From Streptomyces sp. 3214.6 (GTDB lineage Bacteria > Actinomycetota > Actinomycetes > Streptomycetales > Streptomycetaceae), in NCBI RefSeq assembly GCF_900129855.1, contig NZ_LT670819.1, positions 6,820,001-6,884,000 on the forward strand: 64,000 nucleotides of DNA, read 5' to 3'. A model generated the notes under the pieces. It did no database searches. It was not told the origin of the DNA and saw only the letters and a list, made by a program, of their open reading frames with translations. The position numbers and the translations under genes were made by a program. Of the stretch, positions 16,817-25,734 are shown one piece after another; within the stretch, counting starts at the first letter, position 1; the number at the start of each line of letters is the position of its first letter.

Positions 16817-18670
16817 TCAGGTCACCGTCCCCGCGGCGTGGTGCCACGGCGCGAAGGCGTTCGTCAGCCCCGCGAGAGCCGTGCGCAGCTCCGGGTGGTG
16901 GCGCAGCAGCACCGTGCCCATGGAGTTGTCGTCGATCCAGGCCATGCCCGCCTTGGAGTACACCTCGGGGGTGTAGTACTCGGTGAAGAAGCGGTCGCTG
17001 TTCAGCCGGCGGGACGCCATCAGGATGAAGATGCGGAACGCGGTGTCGCTGAACGCGAATCCGGCCGGCAGCTTCTCCGCGTACAGCCCGACCATGAGGT
17101 CGACCTTCTCGATGTCACCGTCGTAGAGCTGCTCGATCCGCTCCGCCACCGCCCGGTTCTCCGCCAACTCCAGGAAGTTCGCCGCGGGCTTGAGCCGCAG
17201 CAGCCGCCGGAACTCGTTGTAGCGGGGGACGCCCAGCTCACGGGTGCGCAGGATGTCGGTGGCGGCGAGGTCCTGCAGACGTCCGTCCGGGCGCTCGAAC
17301 TCCTGGAGGAACCGCGGGAAGTTGTGCAGGGTGACCAGTCCGGGGTGGAGCGTGCCGAAGCTGTACAGCAGATCGGCCATCTCGGTGGTCTCCAGGACCT
17401 TCAGCGCCCCGGGGCCCGAGATGTCGCGGAGGGTGCAGTGACGCAGGCTCGTGTCGTCGGCGACGGAGCGCAGATGCCACTCGTCGCGGATCAGCGGGTG
17501 CATGCGGTACACGGCCACGAACTCCTCGGTGAGGGAGTACGGGACGCCGTAGTGGTCCCGTTCGCCGCCCGGGATGCCGCTGACGACCTCGCTGTCGCTG
17601 ATCCGGCCGAAGAGGTCGTGGACGCGCTCGCCCGCGATGCCCCACCAGTTGGCGCGCAGTGCCGTGACGGTCGTCGGGTGGCTGATCACGGCCGGCGTCC
17701 ACTCCACGGTGTGGATCTTGGCGAGGAGCGCGGCGTTGACGAGCCGGGCACGTTGGAAGAGCTCCTCGTCGCCCCACGACGGGTACGCGCCGTGCAGGTG
17801 ATCGCAGATCGCGTTGTGCTCACGGGCGAAGAGGTCGTGCATCATGGCGAGGCCCAGCCAGAAGCCGGGGACCTGCGAGGGGTCCCGGGCGGGATCCGAG
17901 GGGATCGGGGACTGCTCGTCGTCCCACAGATGCAGCTTGCCCAGCTCGCCGGCGCGCATCAGGCGCTGCTCGGTCTCGTTCGCCCCGTAGATCTGCGAGG
18001 CGTCCCACCAGTGGGAGGACACGTTGACGCGAGTGTCGGGCGTCCCGGCGGGCGCCTGCGGGTCGCGGGTCGGGTCGTCCGGCGTCCGCATGATCCGCAT
18101 GGGGTGTTCCGGCCACGGGTCGTCGTCCATGAGGGGTACTTCCCAGGGCCGTTCGGTGGGACTGGTGCCGTGGCTGAACCAGTCGCGGATCATGAACTGA
18201 AGCCAGGCGGCGACCAGGGAGTTCACCGATTCGGCGGGGATGAGCTCGTCACGGGTGAGCACGGCACGGCTGACCTCGCGGGGGCTGGGCGTGGACAGGA
18301 CGTCCTCGGGCGCGGCCGGGGCGATCCGGTCCAGCGGGATGTTCCGGCCGAAGCGGGTGCCCGCCATGCCCATGCGCGGCTCGTCGAGGTCGTTGTGGCT
18401 GCCGTCGGCGGTCCGGTTGACCTTGTGGGTCTCGGAGGGCGGCGCCGGATCGGGCAGATTCACCGAGGGCAGCCGGCCGGTGTCGTAAAGGTTCTTCTGC
18501 CGCAGCTTGACGCGCAGTCCGAGGAGCGTCAGCAGACCGGGCAGGACGGGCAGTCTGTCCCAGCCGACGCGCCGGTCCACGACCTCGGCGACGGCGGTGA
18601 CGATCCGCCAGGGCAGGGACGTACGGTATCCGGCCGCGGAACGTCGTGCGGTGCCTCGTTGCTTGCTCAT
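16817..18670 (-). CDS. Animal-type haem peroxidase, alpha-dioxygenase-like
   Basis: A 617-residue member of the peroxidase-cyclooxygenase superfamily. Visible are SSHWWDASQIYG (distal-side region), the strongly conserved MMHDLFAREHN helix and VAVYRMHPLIRDEW, which matches the proximal-His region of fatty-acid alpha-dioxygenases. No signal peptide is seen, though residues 40-55 are hydrophobic. It could oxygenate fatty acids or make reactive oxidants. The ATG overlaps the GMC gene stop (ATGA) and has AAGGAG upstream. The protease-hydrolase starts one base after its stop. Both neighbours suggest a single multi-enzyme operon. Confidence 0.82.
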   Translation of the reverse strand: MSKQRGTARRSAAGYRTSLPWRIVTAVAEVVDRRVGWDRLPVLPGLLTLLGLRVKLRQKNLYDTGRLPSVNLPDPAPPSETHKVNRTADGSHNDLDEPRMGMAGTRFGRNIPLDRIAPAAPEDVLSTPSPREVSRAVLTRDELIPAESVNSLVAAWLQFMIRDWFSHGTSPTERPWEVPLMDDDPWPEHPMRIMRTPDDPTRDPQAPAGTPDTRVNVSSHWWDASQIYGANETEQRLMRAGELGKLHLWDDEQSPIPSDPARDPSQVPGFWLGLAMMHDLFAREHNAICDHLHGAYPSWGDEELFQRARLVNAALLAKIHTVEWTPAVISHPTTVTALRANWWGIAGERVHDLFGRISDSEVVSGIPGGERDHYGVPYSLTEEFVAVYRMHPLIRDEWHLRSVADDTSLRHCTLRDISGPGALKVLETTEMADLLYSFGTLHPGLVTLHNFPRFLQEFERPDGRLQDLAATDILRTRELGVPRYNEFRRLLRLKPAANFLELAENRAVAERIEQLYDGDIEKVDLMVGLYAEKLPAGFAFSDTAFRIFILMASRRLNSDRFFTEYYTPEVYSKAGMAWIDDNSMGTVLLRHHPELRTALAGLTNAFAPWHHAAGTVT

Positions 18671-20643
18671 GGCGGTACTCCTTGCGGTGCTCCTGGGGGT
18701 GCTGCTCCGGGTGCTCCTTGCCGTGCTTCTCGGGCCGTTGCGAGGATCACGTCGCTCGCCTTCTCGCTGATCATGTAGATGGGGGCGGCGACGAAGAATC
18801 CGGGGATGCGGGGGAAGACCGAGGCGTCGACGATCCGCAGCCGGTCCACTCCGCGGACCCGGAACTCGCTGTCGACGACGGCCGAGGGGTCGTCCGCGCG
18901 TCCCATCCGGCAGGTGCAGGACGCGTGGTGGCCCCAGGCCTCGTCCCGCACGAAACGACGGATGCCGTCGCGGTCGACGGCCTTCTCGCCCGGCCACAGC
19001 TCCTCGGCGATCACGGAGCCGGCCCTGCGGTTCATCCCGCGCACGAACTCGACGGCGCCGGCCATGGCTTCGAGATCCACGGCGTCCTTGTCCGTGCCCT
19101 CGTCGAAGTAGTGGAAGTTCACCAGCGGGGTGTCACGGGGGTCGGCGGAGCGCAGCCGTACCCGACCCCCGGTGTTGTGGGTGCGGCTCTTGAGGATCGC
19201 CCAGGTGAACCGGTCCTGGTGGCGTGTCAGGTCGAGTGAGTAGCCGGGGCGGTAGCCGCGGAAGTCGAAGGGGCCGCCGAAGATGAACAGATCGGGTGCG
19301 TCCAGCTCCGGACGCGACTTGCGGGTGACGCCGACGACAGCGCCGTTGGTCGTGTACAGTCCCTCGCCGCGCCGCCAGGCCCGGTAGCAGTGGTCCGGTT
19401 CCGTCCCGGGCCGCGGCGCGTGGAAGGCACAGTCCCCGAGGACGGGGAACGCGCGGTCCATCCGGCTGACCACGCCGACCTCGTACCGGTCCTGCAGATT
19501 CGCGCCGACCCCCTGGAGGCCGACCCGTACGGGGATGCCGTGCCGGTGCAGTTCCTCACGCGGTCCGATGCCCGAAAGCATCAGCAGCTGGGGCGTGTTG
19601 AAGGCCCCCGCGGCCAGGATCACCTCACGGGCGGCGAGGACCCTGCGCAGGACCGGCGGCCCGCCGTCCGGCCGGCTCGCGGGGTCGGCGCGGTAGGCGT
19701 GCGCCCCGTCCAGATAGTCGACGCCGGCCGCGGCGCCGTTCTCACCCAGCACGATCCGGGCCGCCAGCGCGTTCGTCCGGACCACCAGGCTGCCCGGATG
19801 ACTGCGCTGCACCGCCTGGACCCGCTCGCGTACGGCGCTGCGCCGTCCGTCCGCCGTGGAGAGGGGGATCTGCCACAGCCCTTGCAGGGCATGCGTCTGC
19901 GCCCGCCAGTCGTTGGGGTCGACGAAGGAGCCGAACCCCTCCAGCGGGGACAGCGGCCGATCCAGGAAGTCGGCCAGCGCGCCCTCCGCGGCCGAGAGGA
20001 TCACCTTCAGCAACTGCTTGTCCTGGACGGCAAGTTCGGGATCGGCGAGGGACGTCGGCAGCCAGCCGTCGAAGCCGTGGCGTGCGTCGTTGCGGTACCG
20101 GGCGCCCACGAAGGGCAGGACCTTCAGCAGCCCGGCCGGCAGCGGGCCCAGCAGCGGGACGACGGGCGGCTCCTTGGGCCGCGGCCGGTACGTGCAGCGT
20201 TCCAGCCGCTCGAAGTAGCGGCGCATGGCCGTGCTGTGCCAGCTCGCGTCGCCGGTCTCCTCCGCGATCGCGTCCCAGTCGCGGTTGTACGGATAGACGG
20301 TGATCAGCGCGTGGTGCGCGGTGCAGCCGCCGACGGTCCCGGCACGCGGGTAGAGGACGCCCCGGTCCGGGACGAGTTTGCTGTCGCGCTGCTGCTGCCG
20401 CTCGTCGGCGTAGTGCCGTACGAAGTAGTTCCAGCACTGCAAGGGGTCCTCGGAGGCGTCCGCGTGGAAGGCGGGCACCCGGTAGGTGTCGTTGTCGGGG
20501 GCGCCGCCTGCGTCGAGCAACAGGGTGCGCCTGCCCGCGGCGGCGAGGTTGGCCGCGAGCGGTCCGCCGCCCGCCCCGGCGCCGACGACGACGTAGTCGA
20601 AGCCCGTCTCGGCCGGGGAGGCCACGCCGGGACCCTCGGTCAT
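18667..20643 (-). CDS. GMC-family FAD-dependent oxidoreductase
   Basis: A 658-residue flavoenzyme of the glucose-methanol-choline family. The FAD-binding GAGAGGG lies near residues 21-27. A GTVGGCTAHHALI segment is next, and the C-terminal catalytic block has GHHASCTCRMG and VDASVFPRIPGFFVAAPIYM. Members oxidise alcohols and often yield hydrogen peroxide, which would suit the peroxidase encoded next to it. The C-terminal about 20 residues are Pro/Gly/Ala-rich. GGAG eight bases before the ATG supports the start. The gap to the upstream gene is 13 bp. Confidence 0.9.
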   Translation of the reverse strand: MTEGPGVASPAETGFDYVVVGAGAGGGPLAANLAAAGRRTLLLDAGGAPDNDTYRVPAFHADASEDPLQCWNYFVRHYADERQQQRDSKLVPDRGVLYPRAGTVGGCTAHHALITVYPYNRDWDAIAEETGDASWHSTAMRRYFERLERCTYRPRPKEPPVVPLLGPLPAGLLKVLPFVGARYRNDARHGFDGWLPTSLADPELAVQDKQLLKVILSAAEGALADFLDRPLSPLEGFGSFVDPNDWRAQTHALQGLWQIPLSTADGRRSAVRERVQAVQRSHPGSLVVRTNALAARIVLGENGAAAGVDYLDGAHAYRADPASRPDGGPPVLRRVLAAREVILAAGAFNTPQLLMLSGIGPREELHRHGIPVRVGLQGVGANLQDRYEVGVVSRMDRAFPVLGDCAFHAPRPGTEPDHCYRAWRRGEGLYTTNGAVVGVTRKSRPELDAPDLFIFGGPFDFRGYRPGYSLDLTRHQDRFTWAILKSRTHNTGGRVRLRSADPRDTPLVNFHYFDEGTDKDAVDLEAMAGAVEFVRGMNRRAGSVIAEELWPGEKAVDRDGIRRFVRDEAWGHHASCTCRMGRADDPSAVVDSEFRVRGVDRLRIVDASVFPRIPGFFVAAPIYMISEKASDVILATAREARQGAPGAAPPGAPQGVPP

Positions 20644-20656
20644 GTCGGCTTCTCCG

Positions 20657-21061
20657 TCATGTCGGCTTCCCCTTCACCGGGTTGGCGAGCGAGACGGCGG
20701 CCAGGACCGTGTTGGTGGCCGAGATGAGCGTGGTCAGCGCCGCGGTACGCGGCGCGACCCGGCCGCTCAGGCCCAGCGTGGCCGCCGTCGCGGTGTCACT
20801 GCCGTGGATCAGGACGCCGTCGCGCAGGCTTTCCCGCAACCGCTCGTCGCGGTGGGTCAGCAGATCGAGGCCGAGCAGGATCGTACGGATCCCGAAGAGC
20901 CGGAACGCGTAGACGGCCGCCGGACTGGGCGGCTCACGGTCGGGGTCGAGGCGCCGGATGAGCAGGTCGGGCGCGAGCAGTCCGGCGGCCCCGTTGACGA
21001 TGCGGATACCGGCGAGCGCGTACACCGGGACAGCGCGAGAGACGGCTTTACGGGAGGCCAT
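20657..21061 (-). CDS. DUF4267-like small membrane protein
   Basis: A 134-residue protein with three to four hydrophobic segments and the conserved look of DUF4267 (FRLFGIRTILLGLDLL, then the HGSDTATAATLGL region). AGGAG five bases before ATG 21061 decides the start against GTG 21064. It is the first gene of the coupled minus-strand operon leading to the GMC oxidoreductase, peroxidase, protease-hydrolase and amyloid-motif protein. A role as membrane anchor or redox partner is conceivable but unproven. A second DUF4267-like gene occurs at 52549. Confidence 0.75.
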   Translation of the reverse strand: MASRKAVSRAVPVYALAGIRIVNGAAGLLAPDLLIRRLDPDREPPSPAAVYAFRLFGIRTILLGLDLLTHRDERLRESLRDGVLIHGSDTATAATLGLSGRVAPRTAALTTLISATNTVLAAVSLANPVKGKPT

Positions 21062-21282
21062 CACGTCTCCTGACGGTGCGGTGATTCATGCGGTGACGGG
21101 TGACTACCGCCGCACCCCCCGCCGGGGGAGACAAACACCCCGGAAACACTGCAACTACCACACTATGGGAACCAGGGTTCCCCTGCACCTCGAGCCCCGG
21201 GACTTCACCGGCGAGCCCCGGAGCCCGCGTGCGCCGCCGCCCCTGTGCCGCCGCCCCCCTGTGCCGCCGCCCCCTGCGCCGC

Positions 21283-22332
21283 TCAGGTCAGCGCCTCCTG
21301 CAGCGCCTCCTGCGGCGCGGGGACGGGAAGCTCGCCCGAGCCCCGAACGATCAGACGGGTGGGGACGGTCAGGGTGCGGGCACGGGAGCGGTCGCCGTCG
21401 AGCCGGGTCAGCGCGGTCGTCGCGGCGGCCCTGCCGAGTGCCTCCGCGTCCTGGGCGACGACCGTCAGAGCCGGCTCGAGCGCCTCGGCGAGTGCCACGT
21501 CGTCGAAGGAGACGAGAGCCACGTGCTTGCGCCTGCTGCGGGCCAGTTCGGCCACTATGCCCAGCGCCATGATGTTGTTCCCGGCGAACAGGGCGGTCGG
21601 CGGATCGGCCAGGCCGAGGAGTTGGGCGGTCGCGGTCTCGGCGCCCCGCTGGTCGTGGGCGTTGGTGACGAGCGAGCGGTCGTAGGGGATGTCGGCGTCC
21701 TGCAGCGCCGAGCGGTAGCCGGCCAGCCGCTCCCGGCGGGTGTACAGCTTCGGGGGCAGATCGCCGACGAAGCCGATGCGCCGGTGTCCGTGCGCGACGA
21801 GATGGGCGACACCGTCGTGGGCTCCGGCACGGTTGGAGCTGACGATGCTGTCCGTGACGAGACCGACCCCGGGTCGGTCGAGGAAGATCACGGGAAGTCC
21901 CGCCGTACGGTGGGACTTCAGGTGGGAGTGGTCGGCGCCGACGGACGGGACGACCATCAGGATGCTGACGCGGCGGGCGAGGAACTTGTCCGTCAGGGCG
22001 CGTTCACGTGCCGGGTCGTCCGCCGAGGAGCCCATCAGCAGGGTCAGTCCGCGTTCGCGGACGGTGTCCTCGATGGCGCGGGCCACGGCCCCGAAGAAGG
22101 GGTTGGCGAGGTCGGGAATGACCAGACCGATGGTGGTGTCCGGGCCGCCGACGCGGATGTTGCGGGCCATGAGGTTCGGCTGGAAGCCGAGCTTGGCCAC
22201 TGCGGCCAGCACCTGTTCCCTCGTCTGCGCGGAGGCGGGTCCGTCCTCGTTGAGGACTCGGGACACCGTCTTGGCGCTGACGCCGACTTCGCGGGCGACG
22301 TCGGCCAGGGTAGGGCGGCGGTTCGCTGCCAT
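21283..22332 (-). CDS. LacI-family regulator of the fructan/sugar-import regulon
   Basis: A 349-residue repressor. The HTH starts RRPTLADVAREVGVSAKTVS and has the LacI hinge QPNLMARNIR. The sugar-binding domain starts at IGLVIPDLANPFFGAV. It is the last gene of the operon formed by the binding protein, permease and ATPase, 77 bp after the ATPase. It is therefore expected to be transcribed from the operator-controlled promoter at 25491-25563, and so to be autoregulated. The recurring TGTCATCGTTGAC sites are its most likely targets, with a fructose-type sugar as inducer. Confidence 0.9.
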   Translation of the reverse strand: MAANRRPTLADVAREVGVSAKTVSRVLNEDGPASAQTREQVLAAVAKLGFQPNLMARNIRVGGPDTTIGLVIPDLANPFFGAVARAIEDTVRERGLTLLMGSSADDPARERALTDKFLARRVSILMVVPSVGADHSHLKSHRTAGLPVIFLDRPGVGLVTDSIVSSNRAGAHDGVAHLVAHGHRRIGFVGDLPPKLYTRRERLAGYRSALQDADIPYDRSLVTNAHDQRGAETATAQLLGLADPPTALFAGNNIMALGIVAELARSRRKHVALVSFDDVALAEALEPALTVVAQDAEALGRAAATTALTRLDGDRSRARTLTVPTRLIVRGSGELPVPAPQEALQEALT

Positions 22333-22408
22333 GGAGGAAACCGTCTCCTGAGGGCTCTCGGTTCCGGCCGCGGCCTTGGCCGGAAACTGCGAGAGCCGGG
22401 TTGTGCTG

Positions 22409-23245
22409 TCAGGTGGCCTGGACTCCGGCGGCCTTCGCGGCCTCCGAATCCGCTACGACAGTATCTCCGGCCTCGTCGATGCTGAGCGCCCCGGTCATGA
22501 TGGCGACCACCTCGGCCATGGAGTAGTCGGACGGCTTGATCAGGGCGGCGCGCCGGCCCAGCCGGTGGACGTGGATCCGGTCGGCGATCTCGAAGACATG
22601 GGGCATGTTGTGGCTGATCAGCACGACCGGCATGCCCTGGTCACGGACGCGGCGGATGAGGTCCAGCACCTGCCCGGACTCCTTCACGCCGAGGGCGGCG
22701 GTCGGTTCGTCCATGACGACGACGCTGCGGGCCCAGGCGACGGAACGGGCGACCGCGACGGCCTGCCGCTGTCCGCCGGAGAGCGTCTCCACCGACTGCG
22801 TCAGCGAGCGCAGCCCGATCTTCAGGTCGGCCATGTGCTCGGCGGCCTCCTGACGCATGCGCTTCTTGTCCAACATGCGGAAGACACTGCCGAGGACGCC
22901 AGGCCGGCGCAGCTCGCGCCCGAGGAACACGTTGGAGGCGATGTCCATGGAGGCGGCCACGGCGAGGTCCTGATACACCGTCTCGATGCCGTGGGCGCGG
23001 GCGCTCTGCGGACCGGAGAAGGTGATGGGCTCGCCGTTGAGCCGGATCTCGCCGGCGTCCGGGACCACCGCGCCGGTGAGCGCCTTGATCAGGCTGGTCT
23101 TGCCGGCGCCGTTGTCGCCGATGACGGCGAGGACCTCGCCGGGCAGCAGGTCGAAGTCGGCGCCGTCGATGGCGGTGACGTGACCGTAGCGCTTGACCAG
23201 ACCGCGGGCCTGCAGCACGGGCGTGGGGGAGGAGGTGGCGGTCAT
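22409..23245 (-). CDS. CUT2-type sugar ABC transporter ATPase (single ABC domain)
   Basis: A 278-residue ATPase with one nucleotide-binding domain, like FrcA and unlike the duplicated RbsA/XylG type. It has Walker A GDNGAGKTS, signature LSGGQRQA and Walker B VVVMDEPTAALG. The ATG overlaps the permease stop (ATGA). About 25 acidic/Ala-rich residues trail the domain. Together with the binding protein and permease it should import the monosaccharide released by the GH32 enzyme; fructose is the best guess. Confidence 0.92.
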   Translation of the reverse strand: MTATSSPTPVLQARGLVKRYGHVTAIDGADFDLLPGEVLAVIGDNGAGKTSLIKALTGAVVPDAGEIRLNGEPITFSGPQSARAHGIETVYQDLAVAASMDIASNVFLGRELRRPGVLGSVFRMLDKKRMRQEAAEHMADLKIGLRSLTQSVETLSGGQRQAVAVARSVAWARSVVVMDEPTAALGVKESGQVLDLIRRVRDQGMPVVLISHNMPHVFEIADRIHVHRLGRRAALIKPSDYSMAEVVAIMTGALSIDEAGDTVVADSEAAKAAGVQAT

Positions 23246-24255
23246 CGTGCCTTCTTCCGGGAGATCTGGTCGACGGTCACCGCGAGGATCACCAGGACGC
23301 CGGTGATCAGGGTCTGGTAGATGGAGGCGACGCCCATCAGCTGCAGGCCGTTGCGGAACACGCCGACGATGAGGACGCCGATGAAGGTGCCCAGGACGGA
23401 GCCGCGGCCGCCGAAGAGGCTGGTGCCGCCGAGGACCACCGCGGTGATGCTGTCGAGGTTGTCGGTCTGCCCGGCCTGCGGGTCGCCGACTCCGGTGCGG
23501 GAGATGAGTAGCAGGGCGGCGATGCCGTACAGCAGTCCGGCCACGGTGTAGATGCCGATGGTGAGGCGGGAGGTGCGGATGCCGTTGAGGCGGGCGGCCT
23601 CGGCGCTGTTGCCCAGGGCGTAGACGTGCCTGCCCCAGCCGGTGCTGCTGAGGGTGTAGGCGAGGAGGAGGAACAGGGCGATGGTGACCAGGGAGCCGTA
23701 GGTGATGTCCGTGTGGCCCAGCGGGAAGGTCTCCCCGAGGGCCGTCAGCGGGCCGGGCAGGTTGGTGACCGTCTGCTCCGCGGAGTAGATGTGGGTCAGC
23801 GCGAACGCCACGTTGAGCATGCCGAGGGTGACGATGAACGGCGGCAGCGGGATCTTCTGCACCAGCAGCCCGTTGAGCAGCCCGAAGCCGGCGCAGACGG
23901 CGATGCCCAGGGCGATGGCGAGCAGCGGGGGCAGGGAGCCCTCGGCGGCCATCTTGGCGATCACGATGCTGCCGAAGGCCATCACGGCACCGCACGACAG
24001 GTCGATGCCCGCGGTGAGGATGATCAGGGTCTGTCCGATGGCGAGGGTGCCCACGACCATGACCTGCTGCACGATCAGCGAGAAGTTCCCGCCGGTCAGG
24101 AACTGGTCGGAGGAGAAGGAGAAGAAGGCGCAGGCCAGCAGGAGGGCGACCAGGGGGCCGGTGGTCGGCGCGGTCAGCAGTCTGCGGGCCGTGGACGGCG
24201 CTTTGAGCTCGGCATAGGGCGAGGACGTGCTCGGGGGCGTGGTCGTGGCTGTCAT
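23242..24255 (-). CDS. CUT2-type sugar ABC transporter permease
   Basis: A 337-residue permease of the ribose/fructose/xylose class with about ten hydrophobic segments. Typical blocks are LTAGIDLSCGAVMAFG, ALGGNSAEAARLNGI-like text (here ALGNSAEAARLNGIRT) and GGTSLFGGRGSVLGT. AAGGAC lies ahead of the ATG. The gap of 156 bp to the binding-protein gene holds a strong inverted repeat that may reduce readthrough, so the binding protein would be made in excess. Confidence 0.92.
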   Translation of the reverse strand: MTATTTPPSTSSPYAELKAPSTARRLLTAPTTGPLVALLLACAFFSFSSDQFLTGGNFSLIVQQVMVVGTLAIGQTLIILTAGIDLSCGAVMAFGSIVIAKMAAEGSLPPLLAIALGIAVCAGFGLLNGLLVQKIPLPPFIVTLGMLNVAFALTHIYSAEQTVTNLPGPLTALGETFPLGHTDITYGSLVTIALFLLLAYTLSSTGWGRHVYALGNSAEAARLNGIRTSRLTIGIYTVAGLLYGIAALLLISRTGVGDPQAGQTDNLDSITAVVLGGTSLFGGRGSVLGTFIGVLIVGVFRNGLQLMGVASIYQTLITGVLVILAVTVDQISRKKAR

Positions 24256-24278
24256 GCGAAGTCCTTGTCGGAAGACAA

Positions 24279-24323
24279 GGGGGCGGCCGCCCCGGGTCGG
24301 GGAGAGGTCGGGGCGGCCGCCCC
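24279..24323 (-). terminator. Attenuating hairpin between binding-protein and permease genes
   Basis: GGGGCGGCCGCCCC occurs twice about 30 bp apart (24280-24293 and 24310-24323). Each copy is itself a palindrome, so either two small stems or one long stem can form. There is no U tract. Placed inside the operon, it is best read as an RNA-stabilising or partial-termination element. Confidence 0.5.
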
Positions 24324-24375
24324 GCTGAGAGGGAGAGACGTTTCGTACGGTCCTTGGGAGCGTCCAAGAAGCGGT

Positions 24376-24397
24376 AGGGCGCGGGGAACTGCGCGAC
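24376..24397. repeat. Common Streptomyces intergenic repeat motif
   Basis: AGGGCGCGGGGAACTGCGCGAC is a form of a short sequence that I know to recur between genes in many Streptomyces genomes. It is seen only once here, just past the stop of the binding-protein gene. Its function is unknown. Confidence 0.4.
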
Positions 24398-24411
24398 CCC
24401 TGGGGCAGGTC

Positions 24412-25428
24412 CTAGCCCCAGCAGTTCTCCAGGCCGAAGGCGGTGTCCTTCGACGTGACCCCGGCCTGCGCCTTGTCGGTGATCAGCGTGACGCCGGTGT
24501 CGGTGTAACCGGACGCCTTCTTGCCGCCCTTGGCGTACGTCACGACGGCCTTGACGCCCTCGGCGGCCATCTTCAGCGGGTACTGCTGCGAGGTCGCCGC
24601 GATCTTGCCGTCCTTGACGGCCTGGGTGCCGGTGCAGCCGCCGTCGACGGAGACGATCAGCACGTCCTTCTCCCGGCCCTTGGCCTTCAGCGCGGTGTAC
24701 GCGCCCAGCGCGGCCGGCTCGTTGATGGTGTAGACGACGTTGATGTCGGGCGACTTCTGCAGACAGTTCTCCATCGCGGTCTGGCCCTTGGCCTGATCGC
24801 CGCCGGTGTCCTGGGCGCAGACGACATCCTTGTCGGTGGCGCCGAAGCCCTTCAGGAAGCCGTCGTGCCGCTGGACGCCCACGGAGACGCCCGGCGCCAG
24901 GTCGAGGGCGGCTATCTTCGCCGTCTTGCCCTTCATGGCGGCCTTGGCGTATTCGCCGATCAGCTCGCCGGCCTTGAGGTTGTCGGTGGCGAAGAGGGCG
25001 TCGACCGCGCTCTGCGGCTCGGTCGGCGTGTCCAGGGCGATGACCAGGACACCCTTGGCCTTCGCCTTCTCGATCGCGGGCACGATCGCCTTGGAGTCGC
25101 TGGGGGTGATCAGGATGCCCTTCACCCCGGCGGCGACCATGTTCTCGATGGCGGTGACCTGCCCGGCGTTGTCGCCGTCGAACTTGCCTGCCGCGGTGGA
25201 GAGCTGGACGCCGTTCTCCTTGGCGGCCTTCTCCGCGCCCTCCTTCATCTTCACGAAGAACGGGTTGGTGTCGGTCTTGGTGATCAGACCGACCTTGACC
25301 TCGCCCGAGCCGGTGCTCGAGGAGCCCGATCCGGAGCCGGACCCGCAGGCCGTCAGGGTGAGTGCCGCGACGCCCGTGACCGCTGCGGCTCTGAGGAGGG
25401 AGGAGGACAGGCGAGTGGTGCGAGACAT
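24412..25428 (-). CDS. CUT2-type sugar-binding lipoprotein
   Basis: A 338-residue periplasmic-binding protein (Peripla_BP_4/RbsB fold). The signal peptide ends in a LTAC lipobox and is followed by a Gly/Ser linker. The mature domain starts VKVGLITKTDTNPFF and contains ILITPSDSKAIVPAIEKA. AGGAG seven bases upstream fixes ATG 25428. The gene is the first of the import operon, with the operator module 63-135 bp upstream. Fructose is the likely ligand given the GH32 and PfkB partners, but ribose-like sugars are not excluded. Confidence 0.92.
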   Translation of the reverse strand: MSRTTRLSSSLLRAAAVTGVAALTLTACGSGSGSGSSSTGSGEVKVGLITKTDTNPFFVKMKEGAEKAAKENGVQLSTAAGKFDGDNAGQVTAIENMVAAGVKGILITPSDSKAIVPAIEKAKAKGVLVIALDTPTEPQSAVDALFATDNLKAGELIGEYAKAAMKGKTAKIAALDLAPGVSVGVQRHDGFLKGFGATDKDVVCAQDTGGDQAKGQTAMENCLQKSPDINVVYTINEPAALGAYTALKAKGREKDVLIVSVDGGCTGTQAVKDGKIAATSQQYPLKMAAEGVKAVVTYAKGGKKASGYTDTGVTLITDKAQAGVTSKDTAFGLENCWG

Positions 25429-25490
25429 GATCGACTCCTGTGGGATAGCGGGCGGCACGGGGTTGGGATCAGAGCGTTGCCGCCCCGGGG

Positions 25491-25563
25491 TGTCATCGTT
25501 GACTTATGTCATCGTTGACACTGCCTGGCGAGGATGATGGACTCCGGATCCCGGCAACGTCAA
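25491..25563 (-). promoter_or_regulatory. Sugar-import operon promoter with tandem LacI-type operator
   Basis: Read on the minus strand this is TTGACG (25558-25563), an 18-bp spacer and CATCAT (25534-25539). Operator units follow, seen on plus as TGTCATCGTTGAC (25491-25503) and TGTCATCGTTGACA (25507-25520). The spacing and both hexamers equal those of the GH32 promoter. The PfkB gene diverges from the other side, so the same operators might also affect it. Confidence 0.82.
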
Positions 25564-25734
25564 TGCCTTCCACTCGTCACAAATCGGCAACGTCCGTAGC
25601 CCCCGACTCCGCGCAGCAGGTCACCGCCGGTGTCGCCGCGGCGCCCTGTCGTCCGGTCCGTCCGGCCCGATCCGGTCCATCCGGTGCACCCCGTCCTTCC
25701 GAGCCTTCCGAGCCCTTCCGAGAGGGAGCAGCAC

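Noticed and set aside
24279..24323. True operon terminator splitting binding-protein and permease genes
   Set aside because: There is no U tract, and the permease gene has no visible promoter of its own behind it. An attenuating or RNA-stabilising hairpin is more likely.
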